Source: Fodinibius sp050117475 (GTDB lineage Bacteria > Bacteroidota > Rhodothermia > Balneolales > Balneolaceae). From it: a DNA stretch of 64,000 nt. Within the stretch, counting starts at the first letter, position 1. Every line of letters starts with the position of its first letter. Below, piece by piece: positions 1-7,984 of this stretch. A model generated the notes under the pieces. That model ran no database searches. It was not told where the DNA came from and saw nothing but the letters and a program-made list of their open reading frames with translations. The DNA lies in the NCBI GenBank assembly GCA_050117475.1, contig JASFMR010000002.1, forward strand, positions 1 through 64,000, given 5' to 3'. The translations under genes and the position numbers were made by a program.

Positions 1-1044
1 CACATATTTGGGAGGAAAATCCCGAGATAAAATATTGCAGTTTACCCCAAAGATGCTGCCGGAATTGATCACACAATTTATAGCCGTTTTGGTATGGTCA
101 CCCATGATGACTCCCAAAAATTGCTGGCCGGTTTCTATTTCATTGCCGGTTTTCCAGTCGGTAATTCGGATAGGACTGTAATTGGTTTTCAGATTTGAAA
201 CCGTGGTCCCGGCCCCGAAGTTACACCATTGTCCCACTATGGAATTACCGATATACCCATCATGGGCTTTATTGGAATAGGAGTGAAATATCGTGTTGCT
301 GACTTCGCCTCCCACTTTACAGACGGGACCTATGGTAGTATCAGGATAAATATTTGCGCCCATTTTAATGATAGCATCTTTACAGACTGCGACAGGGCCC
401 CGGATATAGGACCCGGCCATAATGGTGGCATTTTCTCCGATAAAAATAGGGCCTTCGTCAGCGTTAAGTACACATCCGGCTTCAACCGTCGCTCCATCCT
501 GAATATGGATGGCACTGGGATTTTGAAGTACAGCTTTGCTTGAGATATTGGTATCAGTTTCCGAATCAAGATTCATAAACTCAAGATCGCGAAAAATTTG
601 TTCCCCATTAATCAGGAACAAATCCCAGAGATTATTCATAGAAGGATAGTCGGCGGTCTCCAATACAAAGAGGTTGTTAAAGTTGGGCGAGCCTGTGCCA
701 AGCCACTTTTTGGAATCACTTCCATTTACAGCAGCGGCAATAACCGTGTTTCTATGTTGCAGGCATTGGCCCTCTTCAAGATTATTAATTTTTTCTATAA
801 GATCGTCGGTCGGCAGGTAACGGCTGTTTATCCAGATGCATTTTTGGGTACCATCAATTTGACCAGAGTCAAATACATCTTTTAAGCTTGGGCGCAATAT
901 TCTACTGAAATCCGATGTTTTTAAGGCATGGGCCCATTTTTCAGAGATGGTAAAAATGCCGGTTCGAAGATCATCGACGGGGCGTGTTAGCGCCAGCGGG
1001 TGAAAATTTGTAAACTTTGGGTCCTCAAAAAAACATAACTGCAT
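1..1044 (-). CDS. GlmU-like sugar nucleotidyltransferase/acyltransferase, Bacteroidota type (3' end off window)
   Basis: The frame is open from ATG at 1044 to the left edge (348 residues, C-terminus missing), starting MQLCFFEDPKFTNFHPLALT. The N-terminal LALTRPVDDLRTGIFT stretch resembles the shortened nucleotidyltransferase domain of the alternative bacterial GlmU family. The second half (about 195-348) reads as a left-handed beta-helix acyltransferase, with hexapeptide-like turns such as IHIQDGATVEAGCVLNADEG, IFIGENATIMAGSYIRG and NSIVGQWCNFGAGTTVSNLK. The family makes UDP-GlcNAc from glucosamine-1-phosphate, by transferring acetyl and then uridylyl groups. It is divergent from glmS, which makes the preceding intermediate, across 129 bp; this supports the call. 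No strong Shine-Dalgarno site precedes the ATG. A generic sugar nucleotidyltransferase is the alternative. Confidence 0.85.
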   Translation of the reverse strand, partial: MQLCFFEDPKFTNFHPLALTRPVDDLRTGIFTISEKWAHALKTSDFSRILRPSLKDVFDSGQIDGTQKCIWINSRYLPTDDLIEKINNLEEGQCLQHRNTVIAAAVNGSDSKKWLGTGSPNFNNLFVLETADYPSMNNLWDLFLINGEQIFRDLEFMNLDSETDTNISSKAVLQNPSAIHIQDGATVEAGCVLNADEGPIFIGENATIMAGSYIRGPVAVCKDAIIKMGANIYPDTTIGPVCKVGGEVSNTIFHSYSNKAHDGYIGNSIVGQWCNFGAGTTVSNLKTNYSPIRITDWKTGNEIETGQQFLGVIMGDHTKTAINCVINSGSIFGVNCNILSRDFPPKYV

Positions 1045-1173
1045 GATAAATAGCGTCTTTAGTTATGTGATTATTGTTTCAAAATATTAAAGAGAATGAT
1101 AAATTTACTTTATAATAATTTTACTCAGAGAGACAGTATAATAAAAATAGGAATGTAAATAAGAGAATAACTC

Positions 1174-3012
1174 ATGTGCGGAATAGTTGGTTATGTTGGT
1201 GACAAAAAAGCAAGCGATATTATTATTAAAGGTCTGGAAAGGCTGGAATATCGCGGATATGATTCGGCGGGGATTGCTTTATTAAATGGAAAGCTTGATA
1301 TAAAGAAAGGCAAAGGTAAAGTTAAAGCACTTAGAAAAAAAGTCAGAGGGGAGGGGGCAGATGGCTTTATTGGTATTGGACACACGCGGTGGGCTACGCA
1401 CGGGGCGCCCAATGATGTGAATTCTCATCCTCATATAAGTGAATCCGGTAAAATTGCCTTGGTCCATAACGGTATCATCGAAAACTACAGCTCTCTCAAA
1501 AAAGAGCTACAAAACAAAGGCCGCGTATTCCATACCGAAACGGATACAGAGGTGGTGGCTCAGCTTATCGAAGAGATTTACGAACATGGCGAAGATATTA
1601 CGTTTGAGCAGGCTGTTCAACTAGCTCTAAAGCAGGTGGTGGGAACGTATGGGCTGGCCATCCTGAATACGGAGGAACCTGATCGCATTATTGTAGCTCG
1701 AAAGGGATCCCCCTTACTCTTGGGGATCGGGGACGGTGAAATGTTTGTGGCCTCAGATGCTTCTCCCATTGTGGGATATACCAATAAGGTTGTTTACCTG
1801 GATGATGGGGAGATGGCTGTTGTTTCAAAGGACAGTTATGAAGTGAAGACTATTGAGGATGTCTCGCTCACAAAAAAAGTTCATGAGTTAGCCATGAGTA
1901 TTGAGGAAATTGAAAAAGGCGGATACCCGCATTTCATGCTCAAGGAGATTTTTGAGCAGCCGCGGGCTATCGCCGACTGTTTGCGGGGGCGGTTGGATGT
2001 TGAGAAGCATACTGTGCAGCTGGGTGGAATTGCTGATGTGCTTGATAAACTTGTCAATGCGAAGCGACTCATAATTGCAGCTTGTGGCACAAGTTGGCAT
2101 GCCGGGCTGGTAGGCGAATATCTTTTCGAGCACCTTGCAAAATTGCCAGTCGAGGTTGAGTACGCATCCGAGTTCCGATATCGCGAAGCACTGATAAATG
2201 ATGACGATGTGATGCTGGTGATTTCACAGAGCGGGGAAACTGCTGATACACTGGCGGCTTTACGAACGGCCAAGGAAAGGGGGGCACTAGCACTTGGGGT
2301 GTGTAATGTTGTAGGATCAACAATTGCACGTGATACGGATGCCGGCGTTTATACCCATGCAGGACCCGAAATAGGCGTGGCCTCCACCAAGGCTTTTACA
2401 ACACAGGTTTCTGTGCTGGCTATGATGGCAATTCTATTGGGCCAAAAACGGAATGCGATCAAGCCGGAATATGCCAACCGTCTTATTGAAGAGCTGAACA
2501 TAATCCCCCAAAAAGTGGAGAAGATCCTTGAAAAAAGTGAGGATATAAAGGAGATGGCCAAGCTGTTTACTTATGCGCCAAATTTCTTGTACCTGGGACG
2601 AACCTATAATTTCCCAGTTGCATTGGAAGGAGCACTCAAGTTAAAAGAGATTTCTTATATCCACGCAGAAGGTTATCCCGCGGCTGAGATGAAGCATGGT
2701 CCTATTGCACTGATCGATGAAATGATGCCCGTTGTGGTTATAGCCGCCACAGAACATACCAACGACAAAATGATTAGCAATATTGAAGAGGTTAAAGCCC
2801 GTAAAGGACGCATTATTGCAATTACAGGTGAAGAGAATAGAGAAGTTATTGATCTGGCGGAATTCTCGTGTTCTATACCTGAAACCGAAGATTGTTTGAC
2901 ACCGCTGTTGACTTCTATTCCATTACAGCTTCTCTCCTACTATATTGCCGTAAATCGTGGTTGCAACGTTGATCAACCACGGAATCTTGCTAAAAGTGTG
3001 ACGGTAGAATAG
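1174..3012 (+). CDS. glmS: Glutamine--fructose-6-phosphate aminotransferase (isomerizing)
   Basis: The 612-residue protein has the usual GlmS length. It makes glucosamine-6-phosphate from fructose-6-phosphate and glutamine in the cytoplasm, the first step to UDP-GlcNAc for peptidoglycan and lipopolysaccharide. It starts MCGIVGYVG, so Cys2 becomes the N-terminal nucleophile of the glutaminase domain (about 1-225); GHTRWATHG and HNGIIENY are conserved glutaminase motifs. Two SIS sugar-isomerase domains follow, with CGTSWHAG, SQSGETADTLAAL and AEMKHGPIALI. It ends LAKSVTVE, the typical GlmS tail. The divergent GlmU-like gene acts in the same pathway. There is no sign of a glmS ribozyme in the short upstream region. 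Confidence 0.98.
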   Translation: MCGIVGYVGDKKASDIIIKGLERLEYRGYDSAGIALLNGKLDIKKGKGKVKALRKKVRGEGADGFIGIGHTRWATHGAPNDVNSHPHISESGKIALVHNGIIENYSSLKKELQNKGRVFHTETDTEVVAQLIEEIYEHGEDITFEQAVQLALKQVVGTYGLAILNTEEPDRIIVARKGSPLLLGIGDGEMFVASDASPIVGYTNKVVYLDDGEMAVVSKDSYEVKTIEDVSLTKKVHELAMSIEEIEKGGYPHFMLKEIFEQPRAIADCLRGRLDVEKHTVQLGGIADVLDKLVNAKRLIIAACGTSWHAGLVGEYLFEHLAKLPVEVEYASEFRYREALINDDDVMLVISQSGETADTLAALRTAKERGALALGVCNVVGSTIARDTDAGVYTHAGPEIGVASTKAFTTQVSVLAMMAILLGQKRNAIKPEYANRLIEELNIIPQKVEKILEKSEDIKEMAKLFTYAPNFLYLGRTYNFPVALEGALKLKEISYIHAEGYPAAEMKHGPIALIDEMMPVVVIAATEHTNDKMISNIEEVKARKGRIIAITGEENREVIDLAEFSCSIPETEDCLTPLLTSIPLQLLSYYIAVNRGCNVDQPRNLAKSVTVE

Positions 3013-3113
3013 AAAGGTCGCTAAACTCGTTCATCTTAAGTAGCTTGCTTAATGGAGGGTTACTTTTTGATGCTTCAAACGAATCTCCCCGGTTGGGTGT
3101 TATTATCATCATT

Positions 3114-3686
3114 ATGACCCGTTTAAAAATTAAAAATATGGTTTGTGACCGATGCATTATGTCTGTACGTGATGTGTTGGAAGATCTTGGCTTTCGTGTA
3201 AATAGTGTTAGCCTGGGACAGGCTGATATAGTAGAAAATCCGGGTGAAGAGGAACTTGAGCTTATTGCCGAAAAGCTCAGGGATAAAGGTTTTGAACTGA
3301 TTCGAAAGAATAAAGAAGCATTAGTTGAACAAATAAAAGCACAGCTTATTAAATACCTTAAATACCTTGAATCGGAAGATAATCCCAAAAAACTTTCTGA
3401 TTATTTATCTGAACATCTTCACCATAATTATAGCTACCTGAGTAACCGCTTTTCGACCCTTGAGCACTCAACCATTGAAAATTATCTTATTCACCTGAAG
3501 ATAGAGCGAGTGAAAGAGTTGTTGAGCTACGAGGAGATGACACTCAGTGAAATTGCCTGGAAACTTAATTACAGCAGTGTTCAGTACCTTTCCAATCAGT
3601 TTAAAAAAGTGACCGGAGAAACGGTAAGCTCTTTCCGAAAACATATGAACAAGGATACCCGCCGGTCTTTGGACACCATCCAATAA
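3114..3686 (+). CDS. HMA-domain/AraC-type fusion regulator, likely copper-responsive
   Basis: I take ATG 3114 as the start (190 residues); an in-frame ATG at 3045 would add 23 residues of unrelated sequence. Residues 1-65 resemble a heavy-metal-associated domain: RLKIKNMVCDRCIMSVRDVL has the Cys-x2-Cys pair, with Val-Cys-Asp-Arg in place of the His-Cys-Ala-Ser of CopA. Residues 85-190 are an AraC-type helix-turn-helix domain (IHLKIERVKELLSYEEMTLS, then EIAWKLNYSSVQYLSNQFKK). It sits directly upstream of copA on the same strand, so the likely role is a cytoplasmic copper sensor that controls copA. That role is inferred from fusion and context; the metal could be another soft cation. Confidence 0.85.
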   Translation: MTRLKIKNMVCDRCIMSVRDVLEDLGFRVNSVSLGQADIVENPGEEELELIAEKLRDKGFELIRKNKEALVEQIKAQLIKYLKYLESEDNPKKLSDYLSEHLHHNYSYLSNRFSTLEHSTIENYLIHLKIERVKELLSYEEMTLSEIAWKLNYSSVQYLSNQFKKVTGETVSSFRKHMNKDTRRSLDTIQ

Positions 3687-3736
3687 TAGCCAAAAATTTT
3701 ACACATTTTATTTAAATTATCATAACGGCTTGTCGG

Positions 3737-3761
3737 TCACTGAATCTTATTATTCCAGTGA
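3737..3761. promoter_or_regulatory. Inverted repeat upstream of copA, possible operator
   Basis: TCACTG at 3737-3742 and its complement CAGTGA at 3756-3761 lie 23 bp before the copA start in the 98-bp gap after the HMA-AraC gene. There is no U-tract after it, so it is not an evident terminator. It could be the binding site of the adjacent regulator, but the arms are only 6 bp. Confidence 0.3.
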
Positions 3762-3784
3762 ATTGAGATTAAAACCAAGTTATT

Positions 3785-6481
3785 ATGAAACAGAAACTGG
3801 AAATCAAAGGTATGCATTGCGCTAGTTGCGTTTCTTCGGTCGAAAATTCACTGAAGAAATTAGATGGTGTTAATGGGGCCAATGTTAATTTGGCGACCGA
3901 ATCGGCATTGATTGATTTTGATACAGCTAAAGTGAATCGTAACGATTTGAAAAAAGCTGTTGAGAATGTTGGATACGAAGTCGTTGAGAATAAAGAAACG
4001 AAAACGCTGCAGGTAGAAGGCATGCATTGTGCCAGCTGCGTGGCTTCTGTCGAAAATGCATTGAAGCGCTTGGATGGGGTTTATAATGCCTCTGTAAACC
4101 TTGCAACTGAATCTGTTTCTATAGAGTACAATCCAGATATTGTCGGGGACAATGGTTTTAAAAAGGCTATTGAAAGCCAGGGATACAAATTGCCTGACAA
4201 TAAAGAAAAGCGCACTCTGAAGATAGCGGGTATGCACTGTGCCAGCTGTGTGGCTTCTGTGGAAAATGCTCTTAAAGCAATAGATGGTGTAGAAAAGGTG
4301 TCAGTCAACCTTGCGACAGAATCAGCTCAGCTTACATTTGAGCCTGGCAAAGTTAGATTTAGCGATTTTGTTACGGCTGTAGAGAACGTCGGTTATGAAG
4401 TAGCCCCGGAAGATTCCGGAGAGGTTTACAGCCGCAGGAATACCGAAAAGGAAAAGGACCAGCAAAAGATTGATAAAGCCTATGATAAAATGTGGTGGTC
4501 CTGGGCGGTAACGATCCCCATCATTTTATGGATGATTCCGGATATGGTATTTGGATATCCTTTTTTGGGGAAAACAGGTTACGATATTGGTATGATTGTT
4601 TTATCGTCCATTGCCCTTTTTTATCCCGGTTTGGAAACGTTGAGAAGCGCATGGAAATCCGGTATACATCTGGCACCCAACATGGATGTGCTTATAGCGA
4701 TGGGAACCATCGCCTCACTGGCGACGGGTTTTGTTTCCCTCTTTCATCAGTTTGGAATCGGACCGGCATTCCACAGTTTTGCCGGTATTGCCGGAATGAT
4801 TATGGCATTCCACCTTACGGGCCGTTTTGTGGAGACAAAAGCCAAGGGACGGGCATCACAGGCAATTAAAAAGTTACTGACACTCGAAGCAAAAGAAGCT
4901 ACTATTGAACGCAATGGAAAAGAAATAAAAATACCGGTACCCGAACTTCAGAAAGGCGATGTTATGATCGTGAAACCCGGGGAGAAGATTCCGACGGATG
5001 GCGTGGTTATTGGCGGAGAAAGCAGTGTGGATGAATCTCTGGCTACCGGGGAATCCATGCCTGTAGAAAAAAAAGAAGGTGATGAAGCTATTGGGGCCAC
5101 AATCAATAAGAATGGCGTATTGCGTATAAAAGCAACTAAAATCGGAAAGGATACCTTTCTGAATCAAGTCATAAAGATGGTTGAAGAAGCACAGGGATCA
5201 AAAGTGCCTATTCAGGAATTCGCGGATCGTATTACCGGCATTTTCGTGCCGGTAGTGATTGTCGTTGCATTGCTGACGTTGGTTTCCTGGTTGATTCTTC
5301 CCGAATTTTTCGGGGGAATTGCTTTGTGGGCTTCCGCCTACATACCCTGGATTAACCCTGACATGGGGGCTACTGCCCTTGCATTTTATGCGGCCATTGC
5401 GGTACTCGTTATTGCCTGTCCTTGTGCGTTGGGCCTTGCCACTCCTACAGCTTTGATGGTAGGTTCCGGGATGGGAGCTGCAAATGGGGTTTTGATTCGT
5501 AAAGGGTCTGCAATACAGGCTATGAAAGATGTGACTACAATTGTGCTTGATAAGACTGGCACCATAACAGAAGGAAAGCCCGGCGTGACGGATATAATTC
5601 CGTTTAACAGCATGACCAAAGAGACGCTAATTCAACTTTCAGCTTCTGCCGAAAGCAGCTCTGAACATCCGCTTGGGCAAGCTATTGCAGAGTATGCTAA
5701 CAAGATGAACGGGGAACTGGGAAATGTCAATAAATTTGAGGCAATAACCGGCCGCGGTATCAAAGCCGAGGTTGATGGTAAACAGCTAACAATTGGGACA
5801 CAAGCTTTGCTAAAAGATGAGGGAATTAAGATTGCCAGTGAGGTGGCTGATAATATGGTCCGACTCGAAAAACAGGCTAAAACAGCAGTATTGGTGGCTG
5901 TGAATCAACAATTGGCTGGTATTATCGCTGTGGCTGATACAGTGAAGGATGACAGTAAGAAAGCGATACAAGCTCTAAAACGGTTTGGTATGCAGCCGGT
6001 TATGATCACAGGAGATAATGAGCGTACGGCCCAAGCCATTGCTGCAGAAGTTGGAATTGACCGTGTCATAGCCAATGTCATGCCGGATGGCAAATCGAGC
6101 GAAATAAAACGCTTGCAGGAACAGGGAGAAATAGTTGCTATGGTTGGTGATGGCATAAATGATGCACCGGCCTTAACCCAGGCTCATGTAGGTATCGCTA
6201 TAGGAACCGGAACGGATGTGGCTATTGAATCCGGTGATATTGTACTGGTTAAGGGTGACTTAAGTGCGGTAGTTAAAGCAGTGAAACTGAGTCGGGCTAC
6301 CTTCAAAAAAATTAAACAGAATCTGTTCTGGGCTTTCTTTTATAATGTAGTTATGGTGCCGCTTGCTATTTTAGGGATGATGCATCCAGTCTTGGCTGAA
6401 ATTGCTATGGCGTTTAGTTCGGTCAATGTTGTGACTAACTCCCGACGATTGCAAAAATTCAATATACAGCCCGAATATTGA
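3785..6481 (+). CDS. copA: Copper-translocating P1B-type ATPase with three N-terminal HMA domains
   Basis: The 898-residue inner-membrane pump exports Cu(I) using ATP. GMHCASC motifs at 9-15, 79-85 and 149-155 mark three N-terminal metal-binding domains; most bacterial CopA proteins have one or two. TGES lies in the actuator domain. The transmembrane CPC metal site is at 545-547 (IACPCALGLATPTA), the phosphorylated Asp is D589 in DKTGTITEG, SEHPLG is the nucleotide-domain signature, and MVGDGINDAPA at 786-796 is the hinge motif. CPC plus HMA domains points to Cu(I) or Ag(I) rather than Zn/Cd. HMA2 and HMA3 share the run GMHCASCVASVENALK, suggesting a recent internal duplication. Neighbours are the HMA-AraC regulator and a copper chaperone. 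Confidence 0.97.
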   Translation: MKQKLEIKGMHCASCVSSVENSLKKLDGVNGANVNLATESALIDFDTAKVNRNDLKKAVENVGYEVVENKETKTLQVEGMHCASCVASVENALKRLDGVYNASVNLATESVSIEYNPDIVGDNGFKKAIESQGYKLPDNKEKRTLKIAGMHCASCVASVENALKAIDGVEKVSVNLATESAQLTFEPGKVRFSDFVTAVENVGYEVAPEDSGEVYSRRNTEKEKDQQKIDKAYDKMWWSWAVTIPIILWMIPDMVFGYPFLGKTGYDIGMIVLSSIALFYPGLETLRSAWKSGIHLAPNMDVLIAMGTIASLATGFVSLFHQFGIGPAFHSFAGIAGMIMAFHLTGRFVETKAKGRASQAIKKLLTLEAKEATIERNGKEIKIPVPELQKGDVMIVKPGEKIPTDGVVIGGESSVDESLATGESMPVEKKEGDEAIGATINKNGVLRIKATKIGKDTFLNQVIKMVEEAQGSKVPIQEFADRITGIFVPVVIVVALLTLVSWLILPEFFGGIALWASAYIPWINPDMGATALAFYAAIAVLVIACPCALGLATPTALMVGSGMGAANGVLIRKGSAIQAMKDVTTIVLDKTGTITEGKPGVTDIIPFNSMTKETLIQLSASAESSSEHPLGQAIAEYANKMNGELGNVNKFEAITGRGIKAEVDGKQLTIGTQALLKDEGIKIASEVADNMVRLEKQAKTAVLVAVNQQLAGIIAVADTVKDDSKKAIQALKRFGMQPVMITGDNERTAQAIAAEVGIDRVIANVMPDGKSSEIKRLQEQGEIVAMVGDGINDAPALTQAHVGIAIGTGTDVAIESGDIVLVKGDLSAVVKAVKLSRATFKKIKQNLFWAFFYNVVMVPLAILGMMHPVLAEIAMAFSSVNVVTNSRRLQKFNIQPEY

Positions 6482-6555
6482 TAAATAGCGTTATATTCAG
6501 ACGCGTTAAAACCTTGTGACATAAGTTTAAATCTTAAGTTAAGAAAAGTCCAAAT

Positions 6556-6759
6556 ATGGCTTCAATAAAAGTGAGCGGAATGCACTGTGAAGGATGCGAA
6601 AATCGGATTCAAAAAGTGATAGGAAAAATAGAAAGTGTTACAGATGTAAAGGCAGATAGGAATGAAGAAACAGTAGCGTTTAATTTCGATGGTACTTCAG
6701 AAACAATGAATGCTATAAAATCAAAAATTGATGAACTCGGTTATCGTGTTGATCACTGA
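6556..6759 (+). CDS. copZ: CopZ-like copper chaperone (single HMA domain)
   Basis: The 67-residue protein is one HMA domain and nothing else. The metal site is SGMHCEGCENRI, near residues 7-18, with the Cys-x2-Cys pair that binds Cu(I). It would carry copper in the cytoplasm to the N-terminal HMA domains of CopA, encoded 74 bp upstream on the same strand. Length and motif fit CopZ. The GMHCEGC core (Glu-Gly between the cysteines) is more chaperone-like than the GMHCASC motifs of the pump. Confidence 0.9.
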   Translation: MASIKVSGMHCEGCENRIQKVIGKIESVTDVKADRNEETVAFNFDGTSETMNAIKSKIDELGYRVDH

Positions 6760-6820
6760 TGATGCCTCTGTGTTTTAGTAAAGTGCGGGCTCGGATACAA
6801 ATACAGCCGAATAAGGGCAG

Positions 6821-6981
6821 TTATCAACAAAGTGTGATTTTTATCAACATGAGCTGTGGATAACTATGTGGATAACTATTTTATTTTTCTAATAATAGAC
6901 TTTTTTGTAACAAAATGTATGCTTGTATCTCCTGAACATAGAAAAAGGAAAGGATATTTTTTATTTATGTCGTGTGGATAA
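6821..6981. other. Cluster of DnaA boxes with AT-rich stretch: candidate replication origin
   Basis: The 472-bp gap between copZ and the HPt gene holds three exact copies of TGTGGATAA, the complement of the DnaA box TTATCCACA, at 6855-6863, 6867-6875 and 6973-6981. The first two form a 12-bp tandem repeat (TGTGGATAACTA twice). Two one-mismatch boxes, TTATCAACA, face the other way at 6821-6829 and 6841-6849, and another one-mismatch copy lies at 7202-7210. Between the second and third exact boxes is an AT-rich stretch (about 6876-6972) that could be the unwinding element. This arrangement is typical of oriC. A DnaA-titrating locus is the alternative; neither dnaA nor dnaN is in the window. Confidence 0.7.
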
Positions 6982-7061
6982 CTTGATTTTTAAACGGCTA
7001 TTTCTTATTACTATAAACGTTCTTTTCTGGAAAATCTAATTTTAGTTTTGGGGATACATCA

Positions 7062-7136
7062 ATGAAAGATTGGAAGATATTAATTCTAAAAATTACGGTG
7101 CTCGTATTGATTTGCATCGTAATGTTAACAGGTTGA
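7062..7136 (+). CDS. Possible 24-residue hydrophobic peptide
   Basis: A short frame from ATG 7062 reads MKDWKILILKITVLVLICIV and then MLTG before a TGA stop. It is one hydrophobic helix with a charged N-terminus, like a small single-span membrane peptide. No lipobox cysteine follows the LTG. It lies between the DnaA boxes and the HPt gene. With only 24 codons it may be chance; I do not recognise a family. Confidence 0.25.
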   Translation: MKDWKILILKITVLVLICIVMLTG

Positions 7137-7231
7137 TAGACGGCAAAATAAATTTTACTCTATTTGCAGTATTTTCCCGAATGTTACTCCGAGGGAATTT
7201 CTGTGGATTAATTTAATCAATCAATAGTAAC

Positions 7232-7594
7232 GTGAGTGAAAAAAACATAACTAATCTATCGTATCTTAGGGAGATAGCTGGGGGAGAAGAAGAGATAATT
7301 ATAGAAACGACGGAAGTATTTATTCAAGAAATACCCCATAATCTTAAGAAGATGCAGAACCATTTTGCTAATCAGGAGTGGGATGAAATTGCCAAGCTGG
7401 CCCACAAGATAAAGCCAAATATGACGTATATGGGAATGGATCGTGCCCGAGAATTGATTCTCAAGATTGAAGAACAGGCACGGTCGGAAAACATTACGGA
7501 AGATTTAGGGGCAATGGTCGTAGAATTTAAAGATCTTTGCAACTCAGCAGTGGAAGAATTATCGGGTAGCGTCGAAGAGCTGAAGTCAAAATAG
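7232..7594 (+). CDS. Histidine-containing phosphotransfer (HPt) domain protein
   Basis: The 120-residue protein is essentially a single HPt four-helix bundle. The motif LAHKIKPNMTYMGMDRA matches the family pattern around the phospho-accepting His (AH-x-LK-[GP]). Such proteins relay phosphate between response-regulator receivers and hybrid kinases in the cytoplasm. The start is GTG 7232; the next in-frame Met is about 33 residues in and would remove the first helix. No kinase or receiver gene is adjacent, so it is an orphan. The closest upstream feature is the DnaA-box cluster. Confidence 0.85.
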   Translation: MSEKNITNLSYLREIAGGEEEIIIETTEVFIQEIPHNLKKMQNHFANQEWDEIAKLAHKIKPNMTYMGMDRARELILKIEEQARSENITEDLGAMVVEFKDLCNSAVEELSGSVEELKSK

Positions 7595-7660
7595 GCTGTA
7601 TAACATTTTATTTTTTTTTCCGTACACCCGACAAACCAAAATTAAAATTGGTGTACGATT

Positions 7661-7984
7661 ATGAGTTGGATTTTAAAATTGTTTTTAAACGGTGCGGGAA
7701 TTTTTATCATTGGCTATTTCTTAAAAGGCGTTGAAATAAAAAGTTTTTTTACGGCGCTGGGCGTGGCTCTGTTATTGGCGCTGGTAAATACTTTTGTAAA
7801 ACCTATATTGGTTTTCTTAACGCTTCCTTTAACGGTAATTACATTCGGACTATTTATCTTGGTGATAAATGCGTTGATGTTGATGCTGGTGGATGCCCTG
7901 GTAGATGGAATGAAGATCAAAAATTTTGGGTGGGCCTTTTTGTTCGGTTTGTTGCTTTCTATCCTTAATGTGGGATTTTTCTAA
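7661..7984 (+). CDS. Phage-holin-family-IV type (YvlD-like) small membrane protein
   Basis: The 107-residue protein has four predicted membrane spans: about 3-22, 30-47, 50-75 and 88-107. ALVNTFVKPILVFLTLPLTV followed by ITFGLFILVINALMLMLVD is the signature of the Phage_holin_4_2 (YvlD) family. Despite its name, this family is mostly chromosomal and of unclear function; no phage genes are nearby. The stop codon at 7982-7984 directly abuts the stop of the convergent methyltransferase gene. Confidence 0.88.
   Translation: MSWILKLFLNGAGIFIIGYFLKGVEIKSFFTALGVALLLALVNTFVKPILVFLTLPLTVITFGLFILVINALMLMLVDALVDGMKIKNFGWAFLFGLLLSILNVGFF

Noticed and set aside
229..885. Two plus-strand frames in the first kilobase
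   Set aside because: They are antisense to the GlmU-like gene, whose minus-strand frame is open to the window edge and shows hexapeptide repeats.
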